In this document: positions 12,139 through 24,660 of the stretch, piece after piece
Position numbering within the stretch: the first letter of the stretch is position 1
Layout of the letters: every line of letters begins with the position of its first letter
NCBI RefSeq assembly: GCF_009017415.1
Contig: NC_092409.1
Location: 4,774,001 to 4,838,000, forward strand
DNA: 64,000 nucleotides
Direction: 5' to 3'
DNA from: Aspergillus flavus
Taxonomy: Eukaryota > Ascomycota > Eurotiomycetes > Eurotiales > Aspergillaceae
Notes under the pieces: generated by a model
What the model was told of the DNA's origin: nothing
What the model saw: only the letters and a program-made list of their open reading frames with translations
The model's database searches: none
Position numbers and translations under genes: made by a program

Positions 12139-12788
12139 GAAGAGCAGTGGCAAATGTTATATTCAAAACCTTATATAAAGGAGTTCTGGATAGCAGTCGA
12201 TCTCGCTCGAGAGCCGTAAGAAAAGAAAGAAAGAAAGACAAAGAGAGGAGAGGAGTCAAACGCGAAAGAGCGGAGAGGAAGAGGTGAGACATAAATTGAT
12301 AACAGCAGTAGTAAAAGAAAGCAAGTCGCAGCAGTGGAGACCAAAAGACGGGCTGGTGGGTCAAAGACGATCTAAACAGGAGTCATGCCTTGCCTTGACC
12401 CGTGACTGTCTCCATTCAGCAAGGGCTTCGACTACGGAGTAAATATCGGATTCTTTTCCGATCTTTTAGTCAACAGATCTTTTACTCCGCTTTTAAATCA
12501 CTCGTATTGACGACCACAGCGTCGCATTCCTTTGTCTGACGCCTCTGGGTAATAGGCTCAGATCCTTGTAACGTGCATCTGTAACCATGACTGAGAAGGT
12601 ATAGCACCAAACTGTGCAGGAGTATGTATTGGTGAAGTCCTACTACGACGCATCCCAAGGTCAGCTGCTATATACATTCCTAACAACTAACACTACGTCG
12701 CATTCTCCCCATACTACTGGTTCTAAAACCAAATGATCTCAGCTCAGCTTTCTCCTGTCATCTACCCATCCACGTAAGATCGTCTATA
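12139..12788. other. Intergenic, MFS promoter side
   Basis: 650 bp upstream of the leftward MFS gene. On the minus strand 12200-12360 is rich in CT (leader-like pyrimidine tracts). A TACGGAGTA motif lies at 12433-12441, 295 bp upstream of the start. No gene was seen. Confidence 0.55.
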
Positions 12789-15271
12789 TCATTGAAGCAC
12801 TTTTGTAGCGGCGTCCAGGCGCTCGACAATGATAGAGCGCCATTTCTAATAGAAAGATCGCGTTAGCAGAGTCACCATAAAAGCTTAGCAAAGCCCTTTC
12901 TTTCTTACCTGGGCGTTTGCTGAATCACCGGCATCAAAACTCTCCACCAAGCCAGGGTACGTCGCACCCGAGTATCCGGTCCACAGACCAGGCGCAAACA
13001 CCACATGTTTGAACCAATTGCGCCCATCGAGTCCGGGCTCATACAAGAATGCCCGTTCAAGGGCCTTGTACTTGTCGTTGACCACACGGATCTGAAAGTA
13101 GAGTCTCACCTTCTTCCACCACAGATACCAAGGAAGATCTTCACCCAACTGAGAAGTCAAGTCAGCGGCATAGGCGTCAAATTTCTTAGCCGTAGCCTGG
13201 AACTCGGCGACTGCTCTGTCCAGAGACCCAAAGTCGAATTCGCCGCCACGCAATTTCTTTGCACCGGGCTTGATCTTCTCCAAATATTGACCGAGACCAG
13301 TACTATAGTCAGACGCACTAAATGACAGCACAGGGGCCTCGACCAGCTTGGCAGCAGCTAGAGACCAGAGCTTGGTGCAGGCTTCATGATAGAGCCAACC
13401 AGGGTCACCAAATCGATCCATCCAGTCGAAGCTGTCATAGTTGGAGTGGTAGTGGTACACGGGGTCCTTGGGGCCACGGCCGAAGCCCAGGTCAAGGCTG
13501 GCCACACCCGCAAAGTCCTGGAAAGCGGTGAAGTCACTGCCGCTACCCATGGTCGCGATGTAGCCATCCCAGACATCGCGAACTGTTTGGCCTTCAATGG
13601 TCTGGTTGGGGGACTGGACGAGGCTAGTGACCTCATAGATTAAACTATTTAGGAGTGGGGCCGCCCGAGGACCAAGGACAGTTCCAGAGGCAGCTACGTC
13701 GACATTGAGATAAGCAACGTTGGCTTTTTTAAGCCAAGGAAGCTTATCTTCTACCCACTCGGTTGACCCCAGCAATCCATACTCTTCTCCGTCCCAGCTG
13801 GCAAAGACGATTGTGCGCAATGGCTTCCACCCTGCCTTAAGAGCTTCGCCAAAGCTGCGAATAACCTCATTGAGGACAGCGGAGCCACTGTTCGGGTCTC
13901 CAGCGCCACCAGCGATCCAAGCATCACGGTGGTTACCCAGAATGACCACCTCGTCCGGAATAGCACCCTTGATGGTGCCAATGACGTTCCACAGGGGGGT
14001 AGTAACGTATTCTTGTTGGTTGTCCAAGTTGATTACCACATCATCCGGTGAAGGCCCAATGTTATATTCAACGCCCTTGCTGCCAAGCTTTCCGCCTTGC
14101 CATCTCTTAGGGAAGTCCGCTGCTTTGGGACCATGTCCATTAAGGGCCTTCAGAAAGGGGATGGCCTCCTTGTATGAGATTGGAATCGAAGGAATGGATG
14201 GGATTGCATCACTAGGGTCCTTGCGGTCACATCCGGGCTTGGATGGCCAACCGGGTGTAGTAGGATCGCCGGGCGCAAAGCCTAATTCACTCAAATAGTT
14301 AATCAACTGCGACTAGCTCTGGATATCACATATAGAAAGCGAAGGGACTTACTCAGGAATTGGGTGCTACCCCGTTGTACAGCGCTAGGATTCCGGGCCG
14401 GACCCTCGGGGTACGGCTTGTATCCGTTCTCCTCTGTTATCTCACCATCATCCTCTGGATCATCATACAAGATCACACCCACCATGCCCAACTCCTGTGC
14501 GCGCTTCACCTTCAGCCCACGGAAGATGTGGCCATACTTGGCGATCGCAATCTTGCCAGAAAGACTGACATTGGCATCAACCAAATCTTGGTAATCTTGA
14601 TAAGAGCCGTAGTTGACGTATACGAATGAAGCAGTGACATTTCCAGTGGCCGAATAGCCATGGAAAGTAGGCACGCGATCAGGCAGACCACTGGTGCCAT
14701 CCTCTTCTAGGACGTCTTCTTCAAGAGTAGCCTCGAACGTAACTTCGGTCGTGTCCTTGGACTTCTTTAGCAGAGCCAGGCGGTGATCCAAAGGATAGTT
14801 GATGTAGACATCGTAGGCCACGATGTCAGTGTCGTGGATGCCAAACTCTTGCCAGCGCTCCTGGGTCCAGATCGCCTGGCTCAGGTTCTTGCCGGCGAGA
14901 TGAGGCCCCGCCGTATAGTAGCTACTCCACTCCCGTGCCTTTTCAGCGGACGGGGTCGTTTGAAGAATTGCCTGCAGCTCTTCATACTTGAGACCGTGGC
15001 CCTGCGGCCACGCTTTGTGGGGGAACGGACGCGCCCCAGGGAAGTAAGACCAGATGGAGCCATGCTCCCGGGGGAAGATGGCTGAGGGAAGGAGGAACAA
15101 GAACAGAGAAACCACGAGCAGCGTCCCGAGAGTGAAGCTACAGAACTGTCGTAGCTTGTGGTGGGGGTACCGGTGCCGCTGGGGACCGACGCTGACCACC
15201 TGCAGAAGAGGCGTGGATTCGGAGGGCGCCATGGTATGTGGCATGGACTTCTCCCTCATCTCGGGGGGCAT
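12789..15271 (-). CDS. M28 peptidase, glutamate carboxypeptidase II / Vps70-like
   Basis: Type II membrane protein of 782 aa. Exons: 15271-14353, 14281-12909 and 12845-12789. A basic cytosolic tail and one transmembrane segment (about residues 45-67) precede a PA domain (VYVNYGSYQDYQDLV...KIAIAKYGHIFRGLKVKRAQELGMVGVILYDD). The M28 zinc peptidase domain follows, with the expected ligands and catalytic residues: His424 in GNHRDAW, Asp435 in GAGDPNSG, Glu472/473 in WDGEEYG, Asp501 in YLNVDVA and His585 in YHSNYDSF. The C-terminal dimerisation-like domain ends in KWRSIIVERLDAATKVLQ, encoded by the small last exon. All active-site residues are present, so it is probably active. It resembles fungal Tre2/Vps70-type and human PSMA-type enzymes, acting at the vacuole or cell surface. 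Confidence 0.95.
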
Positions 15272-15908
15272 GGTTCAACTAAGTGAATTGAGGAAATTGG
15301 AGGAAATAGCGGTCAGGCATGGAACAGACGACCGCTCGCATTGATCAGTCTGCGTGTGTTTAAGTGACAGCTTCTATGCGGGATTGGAGAAAGGGCGAGG
15401 ATTTCAGTTTGGGGGCGCCTGGAGGGCTTTTTATCTAATCGGAGCCCCTACGTAATTGACAGTCATTGGATCTCTTTATCGGTCCCGTGCGGAGTCCGGA
15501 GCAAGAGCGGAGCCCAAAGCTTATCACCTTTCAGTACTTTACCGTATTAGCCGAACTCCCGTTTGACAGCTAACATGGAACCCCATCTTTCTTGCTGGAA
15601 CCGATATACTACACCACACTGTATAAACACTACGACAACAACTACACAAGCGACGACCCGTCGCATTTTTGGTTGCATTGGCTACGCTTCTAAGAATAAA
15701 GTTCGTACATTGAAACCCACCAATCGCACGCCATCTGTCGCGTATATGAGGCAATCTTCATAATCAACATCATCGAAATCACAAAGACAAAACACAAACA
15801 CAAGAGGTATCACGTGCCACGCTTCTCTTATTTACAATCAAGACCAGACACATACTATGCGAACATGAAGGGATAATCAACAAAGAAAGAAAGAACATAA
15901 AGAAAGAG
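15272..15908. other. Intergenic
   Basis: 637 bp between the M28 peptidase start and the RTC4 stop. No supported gene; only short unsupported frames. Confidence 0.55.
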
Positions 15909-17490
15909 TTACACATCAACTGAATGCCCCACAAGTGCTTCGGGAATCGGAACGTTGTCGTTCAATGCGAAGTTTAACTTTTCACCTAGATCGATGCTGT
16001 CGCGCAAGATCTGCCGAGCGTCTTCGTCGCTGACACCCATGTCTTCCTTGACCAGCCGGACCGCCAATTCAGGCACGAGCACTGCTTGTGCGTAACCCAC
16101 AACGCCCGCCGACTTCACAATGTGGTCGCTGGCCGCCAGGCGGCGTAGCTTCCGCGAGAAACGTGTGGTCAAAGCTTGTAACCTGTCCAACCCTTGCATT
16201 AGTCTTGGATATATCACAATTGGATGAATACCGAAGGACGTCTCACATTTTACCAGAGCCTCGAGTACCGTAATAACCGCAAGAGATGGTCTCCAAACCA
16301 TCTCCCTCCAGTGTCAGCCGAAAGTTCTTGGCTTTTCCAGCTTTTAATGTCGAATCCAGGATGTTTCGGTAGTAAGACCGGCTATCGGGAACCAGAAGGT
16401 TCTCCAAGTCATCAAAATAGCTATGGATCCGGTTGTCGAACGTATCCCAATCGATAGCTGGGTAGCCCTTATCATGCCACTCTTTCTCGGCCGCGGTCTT
16501 CTTATGAGAATCGCAGAACCGCTGCTGTTCTCTAATGCGCTGTTTTGGCTGTGACTGAAACCGTAGCAAGAGTTCTGGGTCTACAGGTTCTTTACACCAG
16601 GGACACAAAGACTCCTTCGGATTCGGCACATCGCCCGCCTCATCTAGTAGTATATCCTGTAAACCAGTTTCAGATAACTCGCTAAGCGGGGAGCTGAGAG
16701 GCGAAGCATCTTCATCATCGGTGTCAAAGATAGCAGGTTCTCGAGCGGAGGAAGGCGCAAAAGAGGAGCTAGAGACAATATCATTTGGAAGAGGAGGAGG
16801 GGCCTTGAACTTGGGAGATGAGCGCGATTTAGATGGCGGACTTCTAATGTCAATATCCTTGGGGACCTTAAACCCATCATCCTTCTGAGATTCCGTATCC
16901 ACATCCTTTGTTTTCTTCTCAGCATTCGGCGAATTACCTGCCGACTTCGGCTTCGGTCGACTGGAAGGAGGCGAGTCCGTTTGTAAAGGCGTGCTCGGTT
17001 TTCTTACATAGACTTCGGAGGTGCGTTTCTTTCCATAGTCGGCCCTGGACTTCTTGACGGGTTGTGATGACCACCCACACTCTGAAAATGGATCGCCATT
17101 GTCATTCTCGTTGACAGTAACTGTATCTTTCAACGTCCTCTTACGAGTCGAGCGTTGAGCTCTCGGACTATCAATTCCTCTCTTCGATCGCGGGGTTCGC
17201 GATGGCGTTCCATTTTCTCTCGAAGTCTCAGCTAGTTTCTCCTCCAGAGTCGGCCCTGACCGACGCGGCGTGCGCTCATTCCCGATATCGTCATCTAGAC
17301 CGGCATTGCTTTGAGTTTCCTCTTCGCTGGAGCTCAGAGGCTCATCGTCCGTGGCCGGTTCGGGCTTAGTAACAGGCTCTGGAGCTTCATTATTCTGGAA
17401 AGTCGAAAGAAGATGTCCTCCGCGGTAATTCTGCCTCGTCAAGCGGTTCGATGCGTAACTAGAATCGGGCTTTGGCTGAGGGGTGACCAT
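15909..17490 (-). CDS. rtc4: RTC4-like protein (restriction of telomere capping 4)
   Basis: 506 aa from exons 17490-16254 and 16192-15909 (61-bp intron with CTAAT branch). The first 290 residues are disordered, charged and Ser/Pro-rich, with basic patches that may be nuclear signals. The C-terminal third is the RTC4-like domain: CPWCKEPVDPELL, REQQRFCDSHKK, YPAIDWDTFDNRIHSYFDDL and SRSYYRNILDS. It continues across the intron into YYGTRGSGLDRLQAL and ends in a helical segment typical of this family. In yeast RTC4 was named from a genetic effect on cdc13-1 telomere capping; its biochemical role is unclear. The CPWC pair and Cys/His in FCDSH could bind metal (inference). Confidence 0.85.
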
Positions 17491-18310
17491 AGTGGCTCGG
17501 GTCGGGGAGGGGTTTGGAACGTGCGGCGTGTTTCGGGACGATTGCGCATTGGTTTAAGTAAGTAATTATTGCATAGGAACTGTTGTATTTCATTAATGAG
17601 TGGGAACAAAGAAAAGACAATCGCTCGTGGAAATTGGGGTGGTGGCAGGAAGAAGAGGAGAAACGCGTGTGGTGACACGCTATCGGTAACTCCGCATTAA
17701 GTCTAAAATGCTGATCCTTGGCTTCCACTATTGAATAGGGTTGACTGTCTTTGATGGTTAATTAAGTTTAGCTCCATTAGTCCTTTATTCGGTAGTTATA
17801 TTTGAAAAAGAATAATTATCTATATCGAATGCAGCTAAGGGTTGTTGACAATAGTCTGGGCCGCGTCGCAAGACTCGGAACATCGTAATGGCTTGCAATC
17901 CTGACAAGAAATGAAGAAGCGCTCAAGAATAATATAAAAGAAATTAAGGGAAAGAAAAGGGCTTATGAAGTGATCATTATGCTGCATCATGCCCTGGATT
18001 GAACAATATGCAAGAACGAAAAGATATGCACTCCCGACCAGAACTCAATCAACAATATGAAACCTGGGGTCTCCAATGCAGAATACGGTCAACGATCCGC
18101 ACTTCTATGAGCGTGAAAGAAGTAAGTGAGAAAATGTAGAAGGAAACTTGGAAAAAAAGAGGATAGAAAAAGGGAAGATATAACAAAGGCAAGCTAACAT
18201 AAGACGAATGAAGCAAGAACTATTCGTACTTCACTGAGAATCAGACAATAGCGTATAACCAAGCTTGACAAATGCGTCTTCGTTCTAATCTTTATAGTCG
18301 TGGAACCACA
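17491..18310. other. Intergenic
   Basis: 820 bp between the RTC4 start and the stop of the DUF726 gene. It is A-rich on plus, with no recognisable gene. The minus strand just upstream of RTC4 (17560-17680) is CT-rich, as in many fungal leaders. Confidence 0.55.
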
Positions 18311-21300
18311 TCACTCAAAACTCATATGAATCTCACCTTCTTCCCCGTCCCCTATGTCGTGATCAGCCCAGGCATTGGGCTCAAGAGCCAATGCACCAAG
18401 TGCACTGGCACCGACACCGACGCCAGCAGCAGCGCCGATACCAAGACCAGCTGGCGTCGTCGATGATGACCGCAGCTCTGGCCGCGTAGAATGGGCATCG
18501 TACGAGGTAGCAGTTGTAGGCTCAAAAAATGAATGTGAACGCTGTAGTGGCTCATGATAGGAGGTATCGAAAGTCATTTCTATCTCTTCTTCTTCTTTAT
18601 GGGTAGAAGGTTGTTGATCATGGGAAGCGCTGGGCACGGAGTAAGGCTCAGGCGGCGACTGGGGCGCGGATTTGGTGAGATTGACAGCCTTAGTAGTATC
18701 CTTGCTATCTGACGGAGTCGGCGTAACTGGGGTTGAGCTGGACGGGGAATTCAGATCAAGCTTCATGGGAGGCAACGTCGACTCGAGTTGTTTGACTTCG
18801 ATACTTTCGGATGCGAGTTCGGCTCTGATCGCATCGATGTCAAATAACACGCTCCCGGTTCCGTTGCTGTCGCTCGAATCTCGCGGCGTGGCATTGTTTC
18901 GCTCCACATCATATGTTTCCCAGCCTTTCTTTTGAGCCAACTTTCCTCGTTTGAACAAGCCAAACCGTTTCTTCTCCGGCTTTGCCTCGGCTTCTCGTCG
19001 AGCCTCGTCGATCTCGCGGATAAGCTCTCTTTGTCGCTCGGCGTGGTTTTCTGGATCGGGGTCCTCAAGCTCTGCGAACTCGTCACCCAAAACTTCCCAC
19101 CCAACCTCTTTCAACAGTCGGGGCATTGCCGCTCGATAATCCATGTGACCATTCACAAGCTTGGTAACGTCGAAGTTCTCGAGGCCGGGAATCCCTTCCA
19201 CTGGAGCGAGACCAGCCACACGCATGATTCCACCGCTTGTTGCACGAAAGAGATAGCCTAGGATCCAATCATTTGAGGAATACCCGTTCACAAAGCGGCC
19301 AGATACTACACTGCGAGCCTTCAAATACTCATCTTTGTTGGCCACAATAGGCGACCCGAATAAGTAGACGTTCTGCACGAGCCCGTGGGCACCTCGATCT
19401 GCAAGCTCCTTCAGACAAGAAAAAATAAGCCGAGAGCCGAGAGAAAAGCCCAGGAGCGTGACAGGCCGCTTCCCAAGGTTGCGTTCCATCAAGGAATCAG
19501 CCATAATCAGCCCGGCTGCGTTCGCGCGAGCCAGTGAAACGATCCATGGGTTATCAATCAGGTACGAGAGTTTTGTAAGGACAAGTGGCAACTGCAGAGA
19601 CGACATAAGAGCTACTAGAACAGTGCTTCCAAGGACTTGTTGCAAGCCTTGAGTTAATGCCTAGGAAACAGTGAGCAATTACCCAGCGATAGCTGTACAA
19701 GATAAACACGCCCTATACCTACCTCTGTAGCAAGAATATTGATGGTGTCTCCCATACTCCGAAGCATTTCAGGCTCCCAGAGAACCGAATATAGATCTCC
19801 CATTATAGGATCCACCGTACTGAAGGGCAATCGGACGTCATCCACCTTACCAGTCATCCAACCGGACACGGTGACAATCAGGTTGACTCTTTTGTTGTTG
19901 TGCAGGGGACGGTACTCGAAAGTCTGGACAGCCCCTGTGCGTCGGTTGGAAGCCCTCAACCCAATCGTTCCTCCGGTCAAGGTGCCTCCAGAAGCAATAA
20001 TCGCTGTACCACCTACCCCTCCCAGGAACGCGCCAGTTCCTGAGATTCCTACAGTGGTAAACCCAGCTGCAAGACCAGCACCAATCACTGGGGCCAACAA
20101 CCCAGCAGAGAGACCAATGACCAGCCCACCACCAACAGTGGCCAAGCCCATAACGATGTATTTTCGTTTCAAAGCCATCTTTCGGCGTCTTTCCATGTGA
20201 TCCGACTCATCCCAAGTTTCTTTGTCCGCCTCCTCCTGCATTTCCAGCGCATCAACTACGCGCTTTTCGAACCGGGCAATCTGTAGCCAGGACACTTCCA
20301 TAGACTCGCCTACTTTTTCCAGTAAGGACCGGGACCGCGCATCATAAGCCGAATCTGCAATGAGGACAAGGAAGAGATCACAGAGCACCGTCCACCGAAG
20401 ATCAATATCAATCTTTGTCGAAGTAGGAAGCTGGGAGGGGGTTCGAACTTCGGGAAGATCTTCGCCCTCGTGTGTCTCATAAGGTGGAGGAGAGGTTGAC
20501 CTGTCAAAATCAGAGGATAGGCTGCTTCGATATTCGTCCTTTAAGCTCGGAGTCGTGGGCGATGATAGGGATTTCTTCGGCGTGTCGAGTTCCTCAGCTA
20601 AAGGATTCTTGACTCGAGCATTCTGCATGAGGGGCCGGACAAGATCTGCAGGTTGGACACCATGTTCCGCCAATTGTTCAATCATCACCTGCTCAGCGGC
20701 GTCGATATCCATATGAGCATAGATCCTAGCCATTATTGTTTGACCCCATTTACGCATCGAGTCAATGGTCTTTTGTTTCGCCTTGCGTGTACCCTTAGTG
20801 GAGGGAACCCGGTCCAGGTCTCTAGTCATCTGGAATATAGCCAATCTGGTTACCCCGACGTATGCTATCCGTTGACTCTCGGTCAGCAGATCCTTTGTGG
20901 CCTGCAATTGGCTGACAGCGTCGCGCAGCTCTTCTCCTTCTACACCCGTAGAGTTGTGAGCGGCTTCTCTAAAAAGATAGCTTGTATCTTCATCTAGACT
21001 TGTCGCCGACTGAGCGTCTTCATCAAGCTGCACCCGGGTATAGCCCTTTCCGGCACCTCCCAAGCCCTTGTACACTGCGTCATTATCCTCCGGTTTGGCA
21101 CCACGAGCAACTAGCCTACCATAATCATCATAAACATCAAACTCGTCAATAGCAGGCATATCTTGCCATCCGCCATCACTTTCCGCTTCATCCTCATCCT
21201 CCGAGTCCTTAGACTCATTAAGTCGCTGATGTGACCATTCCGATGCTTTCAGACTCGACCGTTTCTTTTGCACGGCGTCCGACTGTGTAGAAGTAGAGGG

Positions 21301-21897
21301 GTTCCCTGCATTTGGCTTCTCTGTGTAAGGAGGTGGCGGAGGACAGTCCTCCTGGTCAGGGAGTGAGCCGCTAGAAGTAGCATGTTTCTCATTGCCCACA
21401 GGTACGCTTGAATCCTTCTCTCGGGGGGACTCAACAGAATGCGGTTCGACTGCCGGTAAAGATTCTGTCCCTTTCTCTTCGTCCTTTCCTTTGTCAACTG
21501 GTTTTGTGCTTTCCTCCTGGGGTGCTTCTAGCTTTATTTCGTTCATCACGGGCTTGCTGTCTTGTGAAGTTGGTTGCTTATCAGCCGGGCCCGAGGCAGC
21601 CTCCTCAACATCATGAAATTCTTCATTATCTGATGATTCACTCGAGCGTACAGGTCTAGCGCGAATTCGAATTGGCAGACCAAATTCATCTACCTCCCCC
21701 GTCGTCGATTCTGCGGTTGGCTCACTCCCCGCATTGCCCCCGACCGGACTAGCATTCTCCTTCTGAGATTTGATGTCGGGAGATCCTGTACTGTTCTCTG
21801 CGGCCGCGGTCTGGGAATGCTCCGGTTCGTGCGAAACAGCTTGGGAATGATCGACAGCGGGGTCGCGAGAGTAATCAACAGTCGCACTGGAGGTCAT
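18311..21897 (-). CDS. DUF726/TMCO4-type membrane alpha/beta hydrolase
   Basis: 1174 aa from exons 21897-19723 and 19660-18311. The first 300 residues are acidic and disordered. A helical region follows, then a glycine-rich hydrophobic hairpin (GLATVGGGLVIGLSAGLL...GTAIIASGGTLTGGTIG, about 600-660), likely two membrane helices. The hydrolase fold carries the nucleophile motif GFSLGSR (Ser798) and downstream VYLFGSPIVANKDEY and FVNGYSSNDWILGYLFR, diagnostic of the DUF726 family (human TMCO4, yeast YFL034W). The tail contains Ser/Pro-rich low complexity and ends in EEGEIHMSFE. Family members are membrane-associated lipases or thioesterases; the substrate here is unknown. Confidence 0.92.
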
Positions 21898-23040
21898 ACT
21901 TCATCGGTATTCCTAGGTTGAAATCCGTTTCAAATCAACCAGATCCTTTCTTGTCACCCTTTAACCACCGTGAAGATTCCCGCATAAACCACGCATAAGA
22001 TGACCCATGCGCGCGAACGCACCGCCACGAATTTCCTAAGCTGCAATGTCCTCGCACTTTCCGAGCACGGACCGTGACGAGCTCGAAACCGTTAGGGGAG
22101 CTCAGTCGTACGCTGACCGTTCTCAATATGGTTTGGGGAAATTTTATACAGACGGTCGGTATAGATTCAGGGGAACGGAATTCCTCGTATGATGGGGGGC
22201 CACCGATAGGCAACAGGGAGGAAGGAGTTGGGGGTCGTGATGGAAAGTCGATCGGGTTTGTGGGGATGTTTTTCTTCTTTTCTTCTTTTCTTTACTATCG
22301 AGGTGTTTATCGTGGACAGCAACGATTCCGGGTCTTGGCTGGGTAACAGGCCTCTCTGCGACCGGGGAGTGTGGTGCAATCGTCCCGAAAGCGGCAATGG
22401 AGTGGAATGAACCCGTGGTTTGCGGAAGAGAACCTTAACATTGAGAGACATGGTCAGTGAGTGCCTGTCACGTCAGTGGCTCTTTAGTGTGTCTCGGTGG
22501 GTTTCAATGGGTATTTTTAAAACAATCGGCCCCCATTGTCGTCAGCATTTGGACCTCTTTATATGTCGTAAGAGCACCATTCCAATCTGATACATGATCG
22601 AACACCATTATGAATTAGGTTACATCCGACCAGATCGTGGTCTTCTTGGTCTGTCGGCAGTATTGGATACATTACCAATTGATACAGCTCTGTGACAGAT
22701 CGATTAGCTAATCCGTCCTCTGCGGAGTTAATTTCCTTGACTCGCTTGTGTACTATGGAAAGGATGAAGATTTTTAAGTGGACTAGAGTACATGATCTCA
22801 GACAGTAAGCTTATATATGTACTCGACCACTTGAGTTCTTAATTGAACTCTATAGCCAAATCCGGACATCACACCCACCAACAAACGGGGCTGTATGCAC
22901 GTCCAAGACGACATCCTGAAAGAATATAAAAAACGTGACACAAAAAGTAGGGCTCTCAATAATCCATAAAGCGAAGAAGAATACAGAAGCATATACAAAG
23001 CAAAATAAACAAACTTGAGCAGCCACATACGACATATCAT
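21898..23040. other. Intergenic
   Basis: 1.1 kb containing the promoter of the DUF726 gene and the 3' side of the small gene at 23041-23440. A 94-codon open frame on minus (22451-22167) has no recognisable domain and was not called. No repeats were noticed. Confidence 0.5.
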
Positions 23041-23440
23041 CTAATGAATCCCAGAAGGACCCGTCATTCTCTCCACCCTGACAGAACCACATTAGCACCA
23101 TTTTCCCACGACGGTTAAAAAGCCCCAGTCACAGTGGAGAATCACTCACATTCTAGAAGAATGGCCTCCCTCCACCGATGTCTTCGCCGTACCACCCTTA
23201 TCTAGATCTTGTCGGGCATTTCGACTCTGGTCGTTCTGTACGCCGGCCACCGGTTCAGCATGCGGATTCGAGAGGTCTTCTCTGGCGTTGTCGGCTCTTG
23301 ATCTAGCCTGCTCCATCAGGGTCTCTGGTTACGAGGTTATGAGTTAGTTATTGTTTGACTTGGCAAAAGTCACGTCGGAGGTTATTAGGGAACTCACGGG
23401 CCGAGGGCTCTTTGTGAGAGAGATCGGGTAGGCCTGACAT
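23041..23440 (-). CDS. Small hydrophilic protein of unknown function, 84 aa
   Basis: Not recognised as a known family. Three exons, 23440-23398, 23324-23150 and 23077-23041, join into an 85-codon frame starting MSGLPDLSHKEPSA and ending MTGPSGIH. Support is from splice signals: a GTGAGT donor at each exon end, a GCTAAT branch site 18 nt before the TCAG acceptor of intron 2, and a clean frame across both junctions. Without intron 2 the protein would end two codons earlier in exon 2 at TGA. The product is rich in Asp, Arg, Asn and Gln, without hydrophobic segments or Cys, so probably soluble and partly disordered. The helical part (TLMEQARSRADNAREDL) may form an amphipathic helix. Confidence 0.55.
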
Positions 23441-24660
23441 ATTGCCTGTTGCGTAGTTACCGTGGATTCGTGACTGTCTGTTAGTATAGTAGCTGTTTAC
23501 TCTGAAATCAACCTAACCATTTGAACGGGTTTATGTATGCCTGTAGAATGTTAGGGTTGAGGTTTACGAAATTCTACGTCATAAGGTGCTCATCAGCCTG
23601 CCCTTATTGGAAGTTGGGGATGAGAAACATGGAAGCTTTCACAGGTTGTAATATCTTAATACAATGCTCCAATTGTTCCGGATATAAGTTAAGGTGAGTA
23701 GTAGTTGTTTCGCCTTTACCCCGAGTAAAATAGTCTGCATTTTCTTCCAACCTCCTCCCCGAGAGCGGAGACCCAATCATCGATGCATTATAGTGGAATC
23801 CGCACTGACTCGCCTTCACAAGGCTATTATCTGCCGACGGAATGCCGAACTCGATCGTGTTTTTACTTTTTAGTCAAATTTAAACTTCTCCCGGGTCTAA
23901 GAAACTCTAAGTTTACAAACTATGCATATTTTAGGTCCTGAGATCAGACTCTATCTCGAGGACCAATTTTAAAGTCGAACATTGTTGTATAACTTGAAGA
24001 TTGCGACAGGCGTAAAGGCGTATTCGTTGTTACCGACAGGTTGAGACGAACCACTTTTGCAATTCATGAAATTACTCCGTACAATGAACGACGGGAAATA
24101 CTACGACCCTAAGTAACCTTGGGGCTGTTCCTCCAGTCCAATAGACAGTCGAAGAGGTGCCTTCTGGTCAACTTTGAATTCTCCCGGAGCGACCTCCGTA
24201 TTTGGCCAGGCAATTTAGCCGTGCAAAACTTCCGCCGATGCTCTGGAAGCCTTCCTAAAGTGGAAACATCCCCACGATCGTCGGATTTTCCGTGTCGACC
24301 GAGCCTCCGAGAATGGAAACGTCGAAATACGGCCCCAAATACGCGTTGCTACGAACTAAACCGTTGGGGGCCTTCCTCCGAAGTTTTCCCACAGGTTTCA
24401 CCTGGTGATTTCATTTCATTTCATTCCCACCCCTCCTTTCTTCCGCTGTTCTCTAAGATTTCTATCTGATCTTGGATTCGGCCATCTTTCAGCGGTGCTG
24501 GTCATTGTCCAGAATGACCCATTCCACTATGTGCAGAGAGAAGCGACTATGAACATTGAATGCTTGGCCGCACGGAAAACCCCCATGGCGCCTTCCTGGA
24601 AAATATGTACACCAAACTAACTCCATCCCTCCAAGTCGTCTTACCTGATTTTGGACCCCT
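23441..24660. other. Intergenic
   Basis: 1.2 kb holding the promoter of the small gene and the 3' side of the next regulator. A TACTCCGTA motif (reverse of TACGGAGTA) is at 24073-24081. A tandem TTTCATTTCATTTCATT is near 24410. No gene seen. Confidence 0.5.

Noticed and set aside
13720..14298. 192-codon open frame on plus
   Set aside because: Antisense to the M28 peptidase, whose catalytic motifs are intact on minus.
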